From Neptunomonas sp. (GTDB taxonomy: Bacteria; Pseudomonadota; Gammaproteobacteria; Pseudomonadales; Balneatricaceae), in contig NZ_JADGEV010000002.1 in NCBI RefSeq assembly GCF_016744175.1, positions 95,304 through 159,303 of the forward strand: a stretch of DNA of 64,000 bases, written 5' to 3'. The stretch's first letter is position 1, and the number at the start of each line of letters is the position of its first letter. This document shows positions 1 to 9,952 of the stretch, piece by piece. A program made the translations under genes and the position numbers. The notes beneath the pieces are model-generated. The model made no database searches. It was not told where the DNA came from and saw only the letters and a program-made list of their open reading frames with translations.

Positions 1-42
1 TTTTGGTGGTTGTACTTCTGTTGAAGGCTGTTCTTCGCTCAT
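1..42 (-). CDS. 5' end of a YbeD-like (DUF493) protein, cut by the window edge
   Basis: Only the first 14 codons are present, reading MSEEQPSTEVQPPK. They start at an ATG preceded by a strong purine-rich site (GGGGGAG, 5 bases upstream) that overlaps the end of the transaminase gene, so the two genes are translationally coupled with a 2-base gap. In Pseudomonas the gene after the dac/dat region is ybeD, followed by lipB and lipA. The short N-terminus fits that family, but the identification rests mainly on synteny and is an inference. Confidence 0.5.
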   Translation of the reverse strand, partial: MSEEQPSTEVQPPK

Positions 43-44
43 AA

Positions 45-899
45 TTACTCCCCCGTCATCAATTGATGTTGATAACGAGTAAAAATTTCAAACATGCGCT
101 GCCAAAGAGGGCCTTTCAGGCCATTCCCAACAACATAATCATCTACCTGCATCACAGGCACAATCGCTCTTGTTGAGCTAGAAATCCAGACCTCATCTGC
201 GCCAATCAACCGCTGGTAATCGATTTCCGTTTCTTGACGAGGAATTCCATATTGATCAGCTAGCTCTAAAATCAGCGCCCTAGTAGTACCGCTCAATATT
301 TCTGTGCCGATAGGAGGCGTATATAGAACACCCTGCTCGACAATAAAGAAGTTGCAACTCGCTCCTTCAGTGAGCGCCCCATCACGTTGTAATATTGCCT
401 CTTGAGCACCCAGCTCGCGCGCCTGCTGGAGCACCAAAATATTAGGCAGTAAACACGTCGATTTTATATCACAACGATGCCAGCGAAGGTCGGCGGTAAC
501 GATAACCTTTATACCTTCAACTTTATCAGCACCCTCCTGATAAATATCTCGAATCGGCTGACAGCACGCAAACACTGTAGGCACAAGGCCTTGGTCTATT
601 GCATGAACACGTTTGCCCGCACTACCGCGCGTTACTTGTAGGTAAACAGAGAGATTACCTCCGCCATTTAATTCAACTAAACGGCTTAGGGTAATAATCC
701 AGTCAAGCTCTAATTCAATTCGTAATGCGCGAAGACTATGCTCCAAGCGTTGCAAGTGCTCTTCCAGTCTGAAGCCGACACCCTGATAAAAAGGTATCAC
801 TTCATACACGCTGTCACTGAACAGGAAGCCACGATCAAATACCGACACAGTGGCTTGGTCAGCGGGGATATACTCCCCATTTAAATATACTGTATCCAT
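45..899 (-). CDS. dat: D-amino acid (D-alanine) transaminase
   Basis: PLP-dependent fold-type IV aminotransferase that interconverts D-alanine and D-glutamate with their keto acids and so feeds peptidoglycan precursor supply. The N-terminus reads MDTVYLNGEYIPADQA with a following VFDRGFLFSDSVYE, typical of this family. The PLP lysine is in the segment RCDIKSTCLLPN, and a later block SGTTRALILEL resembles the phosphate-binding loop. The protein is 284 residues, normal for the family. The frame is open to a GTG at 923, but that codon lies inside a hairpin and the family start fits the ATG at 899. It follows the D,D-carboxypeptidase gene, which releases D-alanine, so the pair makes biochemical sense. 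A branched-chain aminotransferase is the main alternative, but length and context favour Dat. Confidence 0.9.
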   Translation of the reverse strand: MDTVYLNGEYIPADQATVSVFDRGFLFSDSVYEVIPFYQGVGFRLEEHLQRLEHSLRALRIELELDWIITLSRLVELNGGGNLSVYLQVTRGSAGKRVHAIDQGLVPTVFACCQPIRDIYQEGADKVEGIKVIVTADLRWHRCDIKSTCLLPNILVLQQARELGAQEAILQRDGALTEGASCNFFIVEQGVLYTPPIGTEILSGTTRALILELADQYGIPRQETEIDYQRLIGADEVWISSSTRAIVPVMQVDDYVVGNGLKGPLWQRMFEIFTRYQHQLMTGE

Positions 900-916
900 T
901 GTCACCAAAACACAAA

Positions 917-939
917 AGCTCACATTAAAAATGTGAGCT
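917..939. terminator. Hairpin between dacA and dat
   Basis: A perfect 10-bp inverted repeat (AGCTCACATT / AATGTGAGCT) with a 3-base loop. On the minus strand it is followed by a T-rich run (TTTGTGTTTT), so it could attenuate transcription between the carboxypeptidase and transaminase genes. The stem is only moderately GC-rich, so termination is probably partial. Confidence 0.5.
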
Positions 940-977
940 CATGTAACAGGCTAACTCCAAAGAGAATCAGCAGCTAA

Positions 978-2135
978 TTAGCTAATCAAGCTCATAAAGA
1001 ACAACATAATGGTATGCCATATCTGCTTCAATATGCCACCTTCCTCTACATTTTCCATTGCAACTAATGGCACTCTGACAACGTCTTCACCATTTAATGT
1101 AACGCGAACAGCACCATACTCCTGCCCTTTAACAACAGGTGCTTTAATCACTTTATCCACATCCATTGTTGCATTTAATTCATCGGCCTGACCTCTAGGA
1201 ATGGTCACGGCTAATGACTCATCAAGACCTAAACGAACCTGATCCTGAATACCGCCCCATACTTTAGCGGTATTAAGGATCTCATCAGAACCGTATAGCT
1301 TATGCGTACGGAAGTAGCGAAATGCATAAGCCAATACTTTTTGGCTTTCTTGTGCTCTTGCTTCTTCGCTACTGGTGCCCATAACAACAGATATCAAACG
1401 CATGCCGTCACGCTTGGCTGAAGCAACTAAGCAGTACCCTGCTTCGTCCGTGTGGCCTGTTTTTATGCCATCTACGGTGCGGTCACGCCAAAGTAACTTG
1501 TTACGATTTGGCTGGCGGATATTGTTATAGGTAAAGTATTTTTCTGAATAGATTCCATAATGTTCAGGAAACTGCTGGATAATCGCTTTTGCAAGAATAG
1601 CTAAATCTTTAGCTGTAGAGAAGTGCCCTTCAGCTGGTAAACCCGTCGCATTATTAAAATGAGTATTATTCATACCCAGCAGTTTGGCATGCTGGTTCAT
1701 TAAATCAGCAAAAGCAGATTCACTACCCGCAATATGCTCTGCTACTGCTACCGAAGCATCGTTGCCTGATTGAATAATTATACCTTTAAGCAAATCATCC
1801 AGTTTGACCTGCGTACCTTCTTTGATAAACATCCTCGAACCCGGAGTCCTCCAAGCTTTTTCGCTGACCAGTACTAGGTCATCTTTGCTGATATTCCCTT
1901 TATCCAGTTCGTATTCAACCAGATAACTAGTCATCATCTTTGTTAGGCTTGCTGGCGCAAAGCGCTCATCGGATCTACTGGATAGGATTAGCTTCCCGGT
2001 ATCAGCATCCATCACTAAGTATGAGGTTGCCGAAATCTGTGGTGCAGAAGGGATCAACGCAGTCGCTGCTTGTAGGTGTCCAACACTTAGAAAAAGGAAT
2101 AGAAAAGTTAAAAAGGCTGTTTGCAGTCTTTGCAC
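978..2135 (-). CDS. dacA: D-alanyl-D-alanine carboxypeptidase (PBP5/6 family)
   Basis: Low-molecular-weight penicillin-binding protein that trims the terminal D-alanine from peptidoglycan stem peptides in the periplasm. A signal peptide spans about residues 1-23 (cleavage near LQA-ATA). All three active-site motifs are present: SxxK at S63-K66, SGN at 123-125 and KTG at 225-227. A PBP5 C-terminal beta domain follows, then a terminal amphipathic helix (about 368-385) that would anchor it to the inner membrane. At 385 residues it is normal length. The start codon is GTG with an AGGA site 7 bases upstream. It follows rlpA on the same strand after about 100 bases. Confidence 0.95.
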   Translation of the reverse strand: MQRLQTAFLTFLFLFLSVGHLQAATALIPSAPQISATSYLVMDADTGKLILSSRSDERFAPASLTKMMTSYLVEYELDKGNISKDDLVLVSEKAWRTPGSRMFIKEGTQVKLDDLLKGIIIQSGNDASVAVAEHIAGSESAFADLMNQHAKLLGMNNTHFNNATGLPAEGHFSTAKDLAILAKAIIQQFPEHYGIYSEKYFTYNNIRQPNRNKLLWRDRTVDGIKTGHTDEAGYCLVASAKRDGMRLISVVMGTSSEEARAQESQKVLAYAFRYFRTHKLYGSDEILNTAKVWGGIQDQVRLGLDESLAVTIPRGQADELNATMDVDKVIKAPVVKGQEYGAVRVTLNGEDVVRVPLVAMENVEEGGILKQIWHTIMLFFMSLIS

Positions 2136-2171
2136 AGTAAATTCCTGAATATGTCTGCTGATTTATTTCCA

Positions 2172-2205
2172 GAGTAGACGTTATTACAAAGAATAAGTTC
2201 TACTC
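2172..2205. repeat. Imperfect inverted repeat between rlpA and dacA
   Basis: Two 14-base arms (outer 7 bp GAGTAGA/TCTACTC perfect, 12 of 14 bases pairing overall) around a 6-base spacer. There is no T-run on the minus strand after it, so it is not a classical terminator. It could be an operator for dacA or a partial transcription barrier. Confidence 0.35.
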
Positions 2206-2236
2206 AACTTTATGTTTTATGCGGTTTATCGCTATT

Positions 2237-3076
2237 TTATGGCAAGTCTACCAGATGCGCCCCAACAAACCCTCTTTGGTCTAGCTTTTCAATCATAATA
2301 TCTACATTTTCATGATTCTTCACTGGCCCAAGTAACACCCTATATAGTTGCCCACTTGTACGATTAACACTATTTACATGAGCGGCAACGCTAAAATCAC
2401 GATTTAATTGATTCGCTACTTTACGCGCCGATATTTGAGCCGAATAAGCACCGACCTGCAAATAACTTCCGGAAGCAAGAGCTCTGCCTTGTGCCACGCT
2501 TACACGTGACACTTGAGGAGCAGAAATCACTTTAGAGGCATTCCATGTAACGGGATTAATGGCTTCAACTTCTACCGCTGCAGTTCCACTACGCAACATA
2601 CCCAGCTTTGAAGCAGCGGCATAAGACAAATCTATAATTCTACCCTTATGAAATGGGCCCCGATCATTAACACGCACTATCACTTGCCTACCGTTCTTTA
2701 AGTTTGTCACTTTTACGTACGTTGGTATAGGAAGTGACTTATGCGCAGCTGTCATTTTATACATATCATAGGTTTCACCATTAGAGGTCAGGTGGCCATG
2801 AAATTTATTACCATACCAAGATGCCCCTCCTCTCTCTTTATAACCATTTGATGATGACATTACTGAGTAGCGCTTTCCCAATACTTTATAATTACTCTTA
2901 TTACCGCCACGGCTTTTTGGTTCAACTTTTGGAACCGCATCTTTCACGTGAGACACATCAACTTTTGCTGCAGGCCCATGGTCATATTTTATACTGTAAC
3001 GGCTTGAGCTTGGCTTACTACTACAACCACTCAATAACAGAGCAATGATGGAAACTGATAGTATTAGAAATTTCAT
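2237..3076 (-). CDS. rlpA: Septal ring lytic transglycosylase RlpA, lipoprotein
   Basis: Outer-membrane lipoprotein that cleaves denuded (peptide-free) glycan strands at the septum. The lipobox LLSGC puts the acylated cysteine at C18. After a low-complexity linker comes a double-psi beta-barrel domain (about 84-172) with H112 in TAAHKSLP and D138 in VNDRGPF. These match the catalytic His and Asp known for Pseudomonas RlpA. A C-terminal SPOR domain (about 203-277, [10 protein letters not shown]) would bind denuded glycan at the division site. It sits 6 bases after mltB in the rod-shape/septum cluster, matching other gammaproteobacteria. Confidence 0.95.
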   Translation of the reverse strand: MKFLILSVSIIALLLSGCSSKPSSSRYSIKYDHGPAAKVDVSHVKDAVPKVEPKSRGGNKSNYKVLGKRYSVMSSSNGYKERGGASWYGNKFHGHLTSNGETYDMYKMTAAHKSLPIPTYVKVTNLKNGRQVIVRVNDRGPFHKGRIIDLSYAAASKLGMLRSGTAAVEVEAINPVTWNASKVISAPQVSRVSVAQGRALASGSYLQVGAYSAQISARKVANQLNRDFSVAAHVNSVNRTSGQLYRVLLGPVKNHENVDIMIEKLDQRGFVGAHLVDLP

Positions 3077-3082
3077 TCAGTG

Positions 3083-4114
3083 CTAACCTTTCGCGTCTGT
3101 TTGTTTAGCTGCTATTTTTTCAGCCAATTTCTTAGTCTTTATCTCTTCACTTAACTGCAGCACTGCCATCGCATATAAACGGCTACGGTTGTAACGAGTA
3201 ACAACATAATAATTATTATAACCAAGCCAATAAGCTTCACTGTCTTGATCTTTCATTTTCAGTAATACGGCAGCTACATCCTGCGCCTCTACCTGGCTTG
3301 CCTTCACACCCAAGGCTTTCCAGCCTGATAGTAGTTTCGCCGGTTTTTCACCCGTATTAATAATATCATTAGGCAATGACCTCGATAATTTTACTTCAGT
3401 TACTGCATTTTTATTTGCCAGCCAACCATGCTTAAAGAAATAGTTGGCAACACTACCAATGGCATCTACCGGGCTATTCCATAGGTCTTTTTTCCCATCA
3501 CGATCAAAATCTACTGCATAAGCTAAGAAACTGGATGGGATAAACTGCCCATAACCCATAGCACCAGCGTATGAGCTTTTTAATGTGGTAACGTCAATTT
3601 TTTCGTTTCTAGCAAGAATCAACAAATCTTTTAGCTGCCCTTGAAAGAAAGCTGCTCGACGCGGGTACTCAAAACCTAAGGTAGCCAAAGCATCTAACGC
3701 TCTATAACTACCCGTGTTACGACCATAATGCGTCTCGATTCCGATGATTGAGACGATTATTTCTGCAGGCACACCATATACTTGTTCAGCTCGGTGGAGC
3801 GTCTCTTCATGCTTACGCCAGAAATCAACACCGCGAGAAATACGCTTTGGCTTAACAAAGAGTTTTCGGTAGCCCCCCCAATCAAGTCGTTTTTCAGCAG
3901 GCCTATTCATTGCTTTCAAAATACTATCTTTCTTTCTAGCGCTAGAAAGTACAGATAGAAGGTAATCTTTTGAAAACGACTCATCTTCCATCATAAGCAG
4001 CCACTTTTGAGCTTCGGGGTGGCCGCTATATCCTTTAGCATCCTCGCCCAACACTACACTGTTTATACATGCGCCCAATATGATTGCGACACACACTTTC
4101 CAGCTCAATTTCAT
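3083..4114 (-). CDS. mltB: Membrane-bound lytic murein transglycosylase B
   Basis: Cleaves the beta-1,4 bond of peptidoglycan to give anhydromuramyl products. The transglycosylase domain runs from about residue 35 to 325, with the catalytic glutamate E127 in IIGIETHYG and downstream family blocks YAGAMGYGQFIPSS and DLWNSPVDAIGSVANYF. The N-terminus is a signal peptide in which LGAC (C16) fits a lipobox, so it may be a lipoprotein as in E. coli. Length (343) is normal. It lies between rodA and rlpA with gaps of 8 and 6 bases, so it is in one operon with them. Confidence 0.94.
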   Translation of the reverse strand: MKLSWKVCVAIILGACINSVVLGEDAKGYSGHPEAQKWLLMMEDESFSKDYLLSVLSSARKKDSILKAMNRPAEKRLDWGGYRKLFVKPKRISRGVDFWRKHEETLHRAEQVYGVPAEIIVSIIGIETHYGRNTGSYRALDALATLGFEYPRRAAFFQGQLKDLLILARNEKIDVTTLKSSYAGAMGYGQFIPSSFLAYAVDFDRDGKKDLWNSPVDAIGSVANYFFKHGWLANKNAVTEVKLSRSLPNDIINTGEKPAKLLSGWKALGVKASQVEAQDVAAVLLKMKDQDSEAYWLGYNNYYVVTRYNRSRLYAMAVLQLSEEIKTKKLAEKIAAKQTDAKG

Positions 4115-4122
4115 TTGCGTTA

Positions 4123-5265
4123 TTACCTCATCACCATCTGTTTGTGACTATACACTGACATTAAAATACCAAAACCAGCCATCAATGTAACAATCGACGT
4201 ACCACCATAACTAATCATCGGTAATGGCACACCCACCACGGGTAATAAACCACTGACCATTCCAATATTAACAAAGACATACACAAAGAAAGTTAACACG
4301 ATACTACCTGCTACAAGCCGACCAAAGCTGTCCGGCACACGTGCCGCCATCCACAAACCTCGCCCAATAATTAATATATAAAGACAAAGGAGAATCATAA
4401 CGCCAAATAGCCCTAACTCTTCAGCAATGACGGCAATAATAAAATCGGTATGCGACTCAGGCAAGAAATCTAACTGGGATTGTGTACCACCAAGCCACCC
4501 TTTCCCCCAAACGCCTCCCGATCCTATGGCTGTTTTAGATTGAATAATATTCCAACCAGACCCTAGTGGATCGCTTTCTGGATCAAGAAACGTCAATACT
4601 CGTTGTCGTTGATAATCCTTCATGACCATCCATAAACCAGGCAATGCTGCTGAAGCAACGCCAAACGCCCCTAAAATATACCGCCAGCGGATTCCAGAAA
4701 ACAACATGACAAAAACGCCTGATGCGGCAATCAATAAAGACGTACCCAAATCAGGTTGTTTCATAATTAATACTGTCGGCAACCCGATTAGTATCAAACT
4801 GACAATACAGTGTTTAAAACTTGGTGGTAAAGATCGCCCTGCAATATAGCAAGCCACCATAAGTGGCAATATAAGTTTCATAATTTCAGATGGCTGAAAA
4901 CGAAAGCCAGGTAGAGCAATCCACCTCTGGGCCCCTTTCGCCCCAACTCCGAAAAACATAACAGCTAATAACAAAATAACGCCTGCGGCATACACCCATG
5001 GCGCCCAACGCATCAAAATTCTCGGACTGAACTGAGCCAACATCACCAAAACAAAAAAACCTGCGCCAATACGCACAGCTTGGCGTATAACATAGTCAAC
5101 ATCTTGCCCGGACGCGCTATACAAAACAAACAATCCGAAGGAACACAATAAGAACAAAAAGAACAACATCCAAGCGTCTAGATGGGTGTGGCTCCACCAT
5201 CCTTTTTTACGACGTAGATGGTGGCCTGCCTCAGGCATAGAGCGCTCAAAATCACGACTACTCAT
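4123..5265 (-). CDS. rodA: Rod-shape-determining SEDS glycosyltransferase RodA
   Basis: Polytopic inner-membrane peptidoglycan polymerase of the elongation machinery, partner of PBP2. About ten membrane spans are visible, with SEDS-family blocks such as QPDLGTSLLI, GWNIIQSKTAIGSGGVWGKGW and LPESHTDFIIAVIAEELG. The frame is open to an upstream ATG at 5286. The ATG at 5265 is preferred because an AGGAG site lies 8 bases upstream and it overlaps the end of mrdA by 8 bases, a typical coupling. This gives 380 residues, close to the family's usual 370. Confidence 0.95.
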   Translation of the reverse strand: MSSRDFERSMPEAGHHLRRKKGWWSHTHLDAWMLFFLFLLCSFGLFVLYSASGQDVDYVIRQAVRIGAGFFVLVMLAQFSPRILMRWAPWVYAAGVILLLAVMFFGVGAKGAQRWIALPGFRFQPSEIMKLILPLMVACYIAGRSLPPSFKHCIVSLILIGLPTVLIMKQPDLGTSLLIAASGVFVMLFSGIRWRYILGAFGVASAALPGLWMVMKDYQRQRVLTFLDPESDPLGSGWNIIQSKTAIGSGGVWGKGWLGGTQSQLDFLPESHTDFIIAVIAEELGLFGVMILLCLYILIIGRGLWMAARVPDSFGRLVAGSIVLTFFVYVFVNIGMVSGLLPVVGVPLPMISYGGTSIVTLMAGFGILMSVYSHKQMVMR

Positions 5266-7174
5266 GACCCGCTCCTGTGTCTTCAATCACGTCCTCTGTT
5301 GGATCTATCCCTAATAGATACGCATCCATCACTTTTCTGGCAAGTGGTGCTGCCGTACTCGACCCACCGCCTCCATTTTCCACAATAACCGCCAATGCTA
5401 TGCGTGGTTTGTCCGCTGGAGCAAATGCAACAAACAGAGCGTGATCATGAAAGCGTTTTGAAAGCGCACTTGCATCATATCTTTCATCTTGCTTAATCCC
5501 GACAACTTGCGCAGTACCGGTTTTACCCGCAATCTTATATTGTGCGTCTAAACCAATTTTGCGAGCTGTACCACGTTTGCCATGAACAACCTCCACCATA
5601 TTATCCACGATCAATTCCCAGTACTCAGGATGCTTAAGCTCAATATCTTTTGGATAGGGCGTCGCATTTAGGATTTCCGGCATTTTAATACGGACTGTGC
5701 CTTCTTCATTTTTATCCCGAATACCTTTAAGGAGCTTAGGTTGAACCCACTTGCCACGATTGGCCAAAACAGTCGCAGCCGTCGCTAACTGTAGAGGTGT
5801 TGTTAGTAAAAAGCCTTGCCCAATACTGAGGTTCAATGAGTCTCCGGGATACCAAGGAAGCTTTCTCGATCTGCGCTTCCACTCTCTTGAAGGAAGGATA
5901 GCCGCTAACGCCTCAGGCAAATCAAGACTTGTTACTTGTCCAAAACCAAAACGCCCAAGATAATCCGACATCGGATCAACGCCCATGCGATAACCTGCAT
6001 CATAAAACCAAACATCACACGACTGCGCAAATGCCAGCTTCATATTAACTTTACCATGCCCCCCACGCTTCCAGTCACGATACTTTCGACCGCCTTTAGT
6101 TAGCGTAAAAAAACCGGGATCCCACACAGAGTGTGTCGGTGGAACTGATTCGGAATCAATTGCGGCCAAACCAATAACAGGCTTAATAGTCGAACCAGGA
6201 GGGTAGCGCCCACGCACGGCTCGATTAAATAAAGGTAGATCAGGCGAATCTCGCAGCGCGCTATAGCTCTTACTGGAAATACCGGTCACAAACAGGTTAG
6301 GGTCATAACCTGGGGTTGAGACCAACGCCAATATACCACCGGTAGCAGGATCTATCGCCACAATAGACGCTTTCTCACCTTGCACCAGCTTCTCTGTTAT
6401 CTGCTGCAACTTAAGGTCAATATGTAACTGCAGATCCTTACCCGGGATAGGGTCAGTACGTTCAAGCACCCTCATAACTCGGCCACGAGCATTAGTTTCT
6501 ACTTTTTGCATGCCCACCGAGCCATGCAATATCGATTCATAAAATTTCTCTACACCAAGCTTACCTATATAATGCGTACCCGCATAAGCCTTAGGGTCAG
6601 AGGCTTTTAATTCTTTTTCATTGATGCGTCCAACATAACCCATGGCATGTACCAAACTTTCTCCGTATGGGTAATAACGAATTAAATCCGCCTCTACCTG
6701 TACTCCTGGAAGCCGATGGTAATTGATCGCAAGTTTGGCAATCTCTTCCTCAGTTAATCGAAACCTAACAGGAACGGTTTCATAAGGACGTCGACGCTGG
6801 TTAAGACGTTTCTTGAAGCGCTCAATATCTTTATCACTAATTTCGATAATATGCTGTAGCTCAGCGAGTGTCGCATCAAGGTTCTTACCCACCTCCTCTT
6901 TTAGAAGCGTGACACTATAGCTGGGACGGTTATCCGCTAACAAAACCCCATTCGTGTCATAGATAAGACCTCGCGTAGGTGCAACCGGTTGCAGCTGCAC
7001 ACGGTTTTGCTCAGACATAGCCGCATAGCGGTCATATTGCACGACCTGTAAGTAATAGAGCCTACCTAAGAGCACACCTATTAATAGCAATACAACCATA
7101 AACGCCAAAAATGCACGAAAACAAAAAGTTCGGCTTTCTTGGGAATGGTCTTTTAAACGTTCAAATTGAGACAT
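5258..7174 (-). CDS. mrdA: Penicillin-binding protein 2, elongation transpeptidase
   Basis: Class B PBP that cross-links peptidoglycan during rod elongation together with RodA. Counting from MSQFERLKDH, one membrane span lies at about 20-43, followed by a dimerisation domain and the transpeptidase domain. The active-site motifs are SxxK at S328-K331, S-C-D at 385-387 and KTG at 551-553. The frame extends upstream into rlmH, but the ATG at 7174 begins 2 bases after the rlmH stop and matches the family N-terminus. The ribosome-binding site is weak, so translation probably depends on coupling to rlmH. Length is 638, normal for PBP2. Confidence 0.95.
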   Translation of the reverse strand: MSQFERLKDHSQESRTFCFRAFLAFMVVLLLIGVLLGRLYYLQVVQYDRYAAMSEQNRVQLQPVAPTRGLIYDTNGVLLADNRPSYSVTLLKEEVGKNLDATLAELQHIIEISDKDIERFKKRLNQRRRPYETVPVRFRLTEEEIAKLAINYHRLPGVQVEADLIRYYPYGESLVHAMGYVGRINEKELKASDPKAYAGTHYIGKLGVEKFYESILHGSVGMQKVETNARGRVMRVLERTDPIPGKDLQLHIDLKLQQITEKLVQGEKASIVAIDPATGGILALVSTPGYDPNLFVTGISSKSYSALRDSPDLPLFNRAVRGRYPPGSTIKPVIGLAAIDSESVPPTHSVWDPGFFTLTKGGRKYRDWKRGGHGKVNMKLAFAQSCDVWFYDAGYRMGVDPMSDYLGRFGFGQVTSLDLPEALAAILPSREWKRRSRKLPWYPGDSLNLSIGQGFLLTTPLQLATAATVLANRGKWVQPKLLKGIRDKNEEGTVRIKMPEILNATPYPKDIELKHPEYWELIVDNMVEVVHGKRGTARKIGLDAQYKIAGKTGTAQVVGIKQDERYDASALSKRFHDHALFVAFAPADKPRIALAVIVENGGGGSSTAAPLARKVMDAYLLGIDPTEDVIEDTGAGHE

Positions 7175-7176
7175 GG

Positions 7177-7644
7177 TTACTTGTGATACGGATGACCCTG
7201 AATGATTGTCCAGGCTCGGTAAACCTGTTCGGCAAGAATGACGCGAACTAACGGGTGAGGTAATGTTAGACCAGAAAGAGACCACTTTTGGTCAGCTAAA
7301 GCGACACAGCGTGGATCAAGCCCATCCGGCCCGCCAACTAATAGAGAAATATTACGTCCATCCATCTGCCACTCACTCACTTTTGCTGCAAGCTGCTCAG
7401 TTGACCATGAGCGCCCTTCTACTTCCAAGGCAATTACCCTATCGCCTTTTGGCATAGCCGCCAGCATAGCATCACCTTCTTGGCGAATAGCACGAGCCAT
7501 ATCAGCACCTTTACCGCGGTGGCCCAGAGGAAGCTCAACTAGCTCTAACGTCATTTCATGCGGCAAACGTTTACTGTATTCATTGAATCCAACAGCAACC
7601 CAATCAGGCATCTTTCCGCCGACAGCCAGTAAACGTATTTTCAT
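7177..7644 (-). CDS. rlmH: 23S rRNA pseudouridine-1915 N3-methyltransferase
   Basis: SPOUT-class methyltransferase that modifies pseudouridine 1915 in helix 69 of 23S rRNA, using S-adenosylmethionine. The knot signature [11 protein letters not shown] and the tail [28 protein letters not shown] are diagnostic. At 155 residues it matches E. coli RlmH exactly in size class. Its ATG shares one base with the rsfS stop codon. Confidence 0.96.
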   Translation of the reverse strand: MKIRLLAVGGKMPDWVAVGFNEYSKRLPHEMTLELVELPLGHRGKGADMARAIRQEGDAMLAAMPKGDRVIALEVEGRSWSTEQLAAKVSEWQMDGRNISLLVGGPDGLDPRCVALADQKWSLSGLTLPHPLVRVILAEQVYRAWTIIQGHPYHK

Positions 7645-8021
7645 TAACTTAACCCGCTCACATTTGAATCTGATTCATTATCATCTTCTATCGGGTCAAA
7701 CTGCCATAAACGCTCAAGATCATAGTAGCTTCGTGCGTCAGGCATCATAACGTGAACAACTAACTCACCTAAATCAACCAACACCCAATCACCATCACTT
7801 TGACCTTCACTACCTAGTGGCTCAACGCCTTCTGCTTTTACTTTATCTGAAACCGCTTGAGCCAGTGAAACCACATGACGCTTTGAAGTACCGGTAGCAA
7901 TCATCATAAAATCGGTAATACTCGACTTTCCACGCACGTCGATAATTTCAATATCTCGCGCTTTCACGTCTTCAAGCGCATTACGGACAAGCTCAATAAG
8001 CTGCTTACTTTGCATTGACAA
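7644..8021 (-). CDS. rsfS: Ribosomal silencing factor RsfS
   Basis: Binds L14 of the large ribosomal subunit and blocks subunit joining during starvation. Family blocks seen are [27 protein letters not shown] (start of the fold), [16 protein letters not shown] and YYDLERLW. The start is ambiguous: a TTG at 8021 has an AAGGA site 7 bases upstream, while the ATG at 8015 is 13 bases from it. It lies between nadD and rlmH, the usual gammaproteobacterial arrangement. Confidence 0.94.
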   Translation of the reverse strand: MSMQSKQLIELVRNALEDVKARDIEIIDVRGKSSITDFMMIATGTSKRHVVSLAQAVSDKVKAEGVEPLGSEGQSDGDWVLVDLGELVVHVMMPDARSYYDLERLWQFDPIEDDNESDSNVSGLS

Positions 8022-8025
8022 TTAA

Positions 8026-8676
8026 CTATCCTTTATCTGTGTAATAGAGTTTATGTTTTTGTATATAGTGCCAGACAGAATCTGGCAATAAATATCGAGG
8101 GGATTCACCATTAGCCATCAACTCACGAATATGGGTGGCTGAAATACTTAATGGCGTCAACTCATGTATCAAAATACTACCTGACGGAGTCTTCAGCATA
8201 TCATCTTTCGTTTCTACCTGATGCTCCTCCAATAGTTGCTTCAAGGCCCCGTTCGGATCAAACAGATATCCAGGCCTCGCTACAACTATTATATGGCAGA
8301 GCGACAGGTACTCATCAAAACGAAGCCACTGATCTAGCGACAAAAATGAGTCCATTCCCATCACCATACAGACAGGCGTCTCTAAGCCAAGTTCCTGACG
8401 CAAAGCCTCCAAGGTATAAATCGTATAAGAAGGTCGATCCGAAAGAATTTCTCTGGGATCACAACGTAACGCGCCTTCTTCAGCGATTGCTTCTTCAACC
8501 ATAGCTAATCGTGCTATCGCAGTAGAACCTGGAACCTGCCGATGTACTGGCACATTAGATGGCATTAGAGACACAGAGCTAACATTTAGCCATTGCTGTA
8601 TTTCTAATGCTGTTCTCAAATGTCCGAAATGGACGGGATCAAATGTCCCCCCCATAAATACATGGGCCGCTGCCAT
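8026..8676 (-). CDS. nadD: Nicotinate-mononucleotide adenylyltransferase
   Basis: Adenylates nicotinate mononucleotide in NAD synthesis. The nucleotidyltransferase signature GGTFDPVHFGH with its HxGH motif is near the N-terminus, and the C-terminal LSISATHIRELMANGESPRYLLP matches the ISSTxIR block. The frame also opens at a GTG at 8703 inside proA. The ATG at 8676, 4 bases after the proA stop, gives MAAAHVFMGG and a normal 216-residue protein. No strong ribosome-binding site is seen for either start, so coupling to proA is likely. Confidence 0.93.
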   Translation of the reverse strand: MAAAHVFMGGTFDPVHFGHLRTALEIQQWLNVSSVSLMPSNVPVHRQVPGSTAIARLAMVEEAIAEEGALRCDPREILSDRPSYTIYTLEALRQELGLETPVCMVMGMDSFLSLDQWLRFDEYLSLCHIIVVARPGYLFDPNGALKQLLEEHQVETKDDMLKTPSGSILIHELTPLSISATHIRELMANGESPRYLLPDSVWHYIQKHKLYYTDKG

Positions 8677-8680
8677 TGGA

Positions 8681-9937
8681 TTACTGTCGAATATGACCGT
8701 CACCCAATACTACGTATTTTTGTGATGTTAACCCTTCTAGCCCGACAGGGCCGCGTGCATGTATTTTATCAGTAGAAATACCAATTTCTGCACCCAGCCC
8801 ATACTCAAAGCCATCCGCAAAACGCGTAGATGCATTAATAACTACTGAGCTGGAGTCAACCTCACGCAAGAAACGACGTGAGAGCGTATAGTTCTCAGTC
8901 ACTATTGCATCAGTATGATGCGAACCGTACTGGTTAATATGCGCCATCGCCTCATCAATATTAGAAACAATCTTAATTGATAAAACGGGTGCAAGATATT
9001 CCGTCGACCAATCAGACTCCGTCGCTGGGTTAACACGTGGCGCTATCGCACGTGTTTGCTCACACCCGCGCAATTCAACACCTGCAGCAAAGTAGCGATC
9101 AACCAAGTCACCTAATACTGCTTCAGCAATATTTTCATGGATCAGTAAGGTTTCCATCGTATTACACGTGCCATAACGATGCGTTTTTGCATTGAGTGCA
9201 ATATTGACTGCTTTTGCTCTATCTGCCTGATCATCAATATACACATGGCAGATACCATCTAAGTGCTTAATCACAGGCACTTTAGCATCACGACTAATGC
9301 GCTCAATAAGCCCCTTACCACCACGTGGAACTATCACATCCACGAATTCAGGCATCGTAATCAACTGCCCAACCGCTTCTCGATCAGTCGTTTCTACTAC
9401 TTGTACAGCTTCTGCAGGCAGCCCGGCCTCTTTCAGCCCTACACGGATACACTCTGCAACGGCTTGGTTAGAATGAATAGCTTCTGAGCCGCCACGTAAA
9501 ATAGTGGCGTTGCCTGATTTTAAGCACAAGCTAGCAGCCTCAACCGTTACATTTGGTCGGGATTCATAAATAATACCAATAACACCCAAGGGAACACGCA
9601 TTTTACCTACTTGAATCCCGGAAGGGCGGTAATTCATATCGGTGATACTTCCTACCGGATCAGGCAATGCGACTACTTGGCGTAAACCTTCGATCATTCC
9701 GTCGATAGTTGCATCGTCTAATCCAAGTCGATCCAGCATAGCTGCATCCAACCCGTTTTGACGGCCGCTCTCGAGATCTTTCTTATTGGCTGTTATTAGC
9801 TCATTACGGCTGCTATCTAATGCAGTAACCATGGCCAATAACGCTTTATTTTTAACACCCGTTTCCGCTCTCGCCACTAATCGGGAGGCTTCTCTGGCGC
9901 TTTGCCCTAACTTGTTCATGTATGCTTCAACGTTCAT
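8681..9937 (-). CDS. proA: Gamma-glutamyl phosphate reductase
   Basis: NADPH-dependent reduction of gamma-glutamyl phosphate to glutamate semialdehyde in proline synthesis. The catalytic cysteine is in [13 protein letters not shown]. The loops [20 protein letters not shown] and [22 protein letters not shown] are typical of ProA. The ATG at 9937 (second codon of the open frame, the first being GTG) has AAGGG 6 bases upstream and is taken as the start. This gives 418 residues, against 417 in E. coli. The gene heads the nadD-rsfS-rlmH run, and a 12-base palindrome lies just upstream. Confidence 0.96.
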   Translation of the reverse strand: MNVEAYMNKLGQSAREASRLVARAETGVKNKALLAMVTALDSSRNELITANKKDLESGRQNGLDAAMLDRLGLDDATIDGMIEGLRQVVALPDPVGSITDMNYRPSGIQVGKMRVPLGVIGIIYESRPNVTVEAASLCLKSGNATILRGGSEAIHSNQAVAECIRVGLKEAGLPAEAVQVVETTDREAVGQLITMPEFVDVIVPRGGKGLIERISRDAKVPVIKHLDGICHVYIDDQADRAKAVNIALNAKTHRYGTCNTMETLLIHENIAEAVLGDLVDRYFAAGVELRGCEQTRAIAPRVNPATESDWSTEYLAPVLSIKIVSNIDEAMAHINQYGSHHTDAIVTENYTLSRRFLREVDSSSVVINASTRFADGFEYGLGAEIGISTDKIHARGPVGLEGLTSQKYVVLGDGHIRQ

Positions 9938-9952
9938 CACTTACCCTTTCGC

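Noticed and set aside
917..939. Possible CRP site, because TCACA and TGTGA half-sites are present
   Set aside because: The half-sites are in the reverse order (TCACA first, TGTGA second), the opposite of the CRP consensus TGTGA-N6-TCACA. A perfect hairpin explains the sequence better.
8151..8504. 117-codon plus-strand reading frame
   Set aside because: It lies wholly antisense to nadD, whose motifs are clear, and has no recognisable domain or ribosome-binding site.
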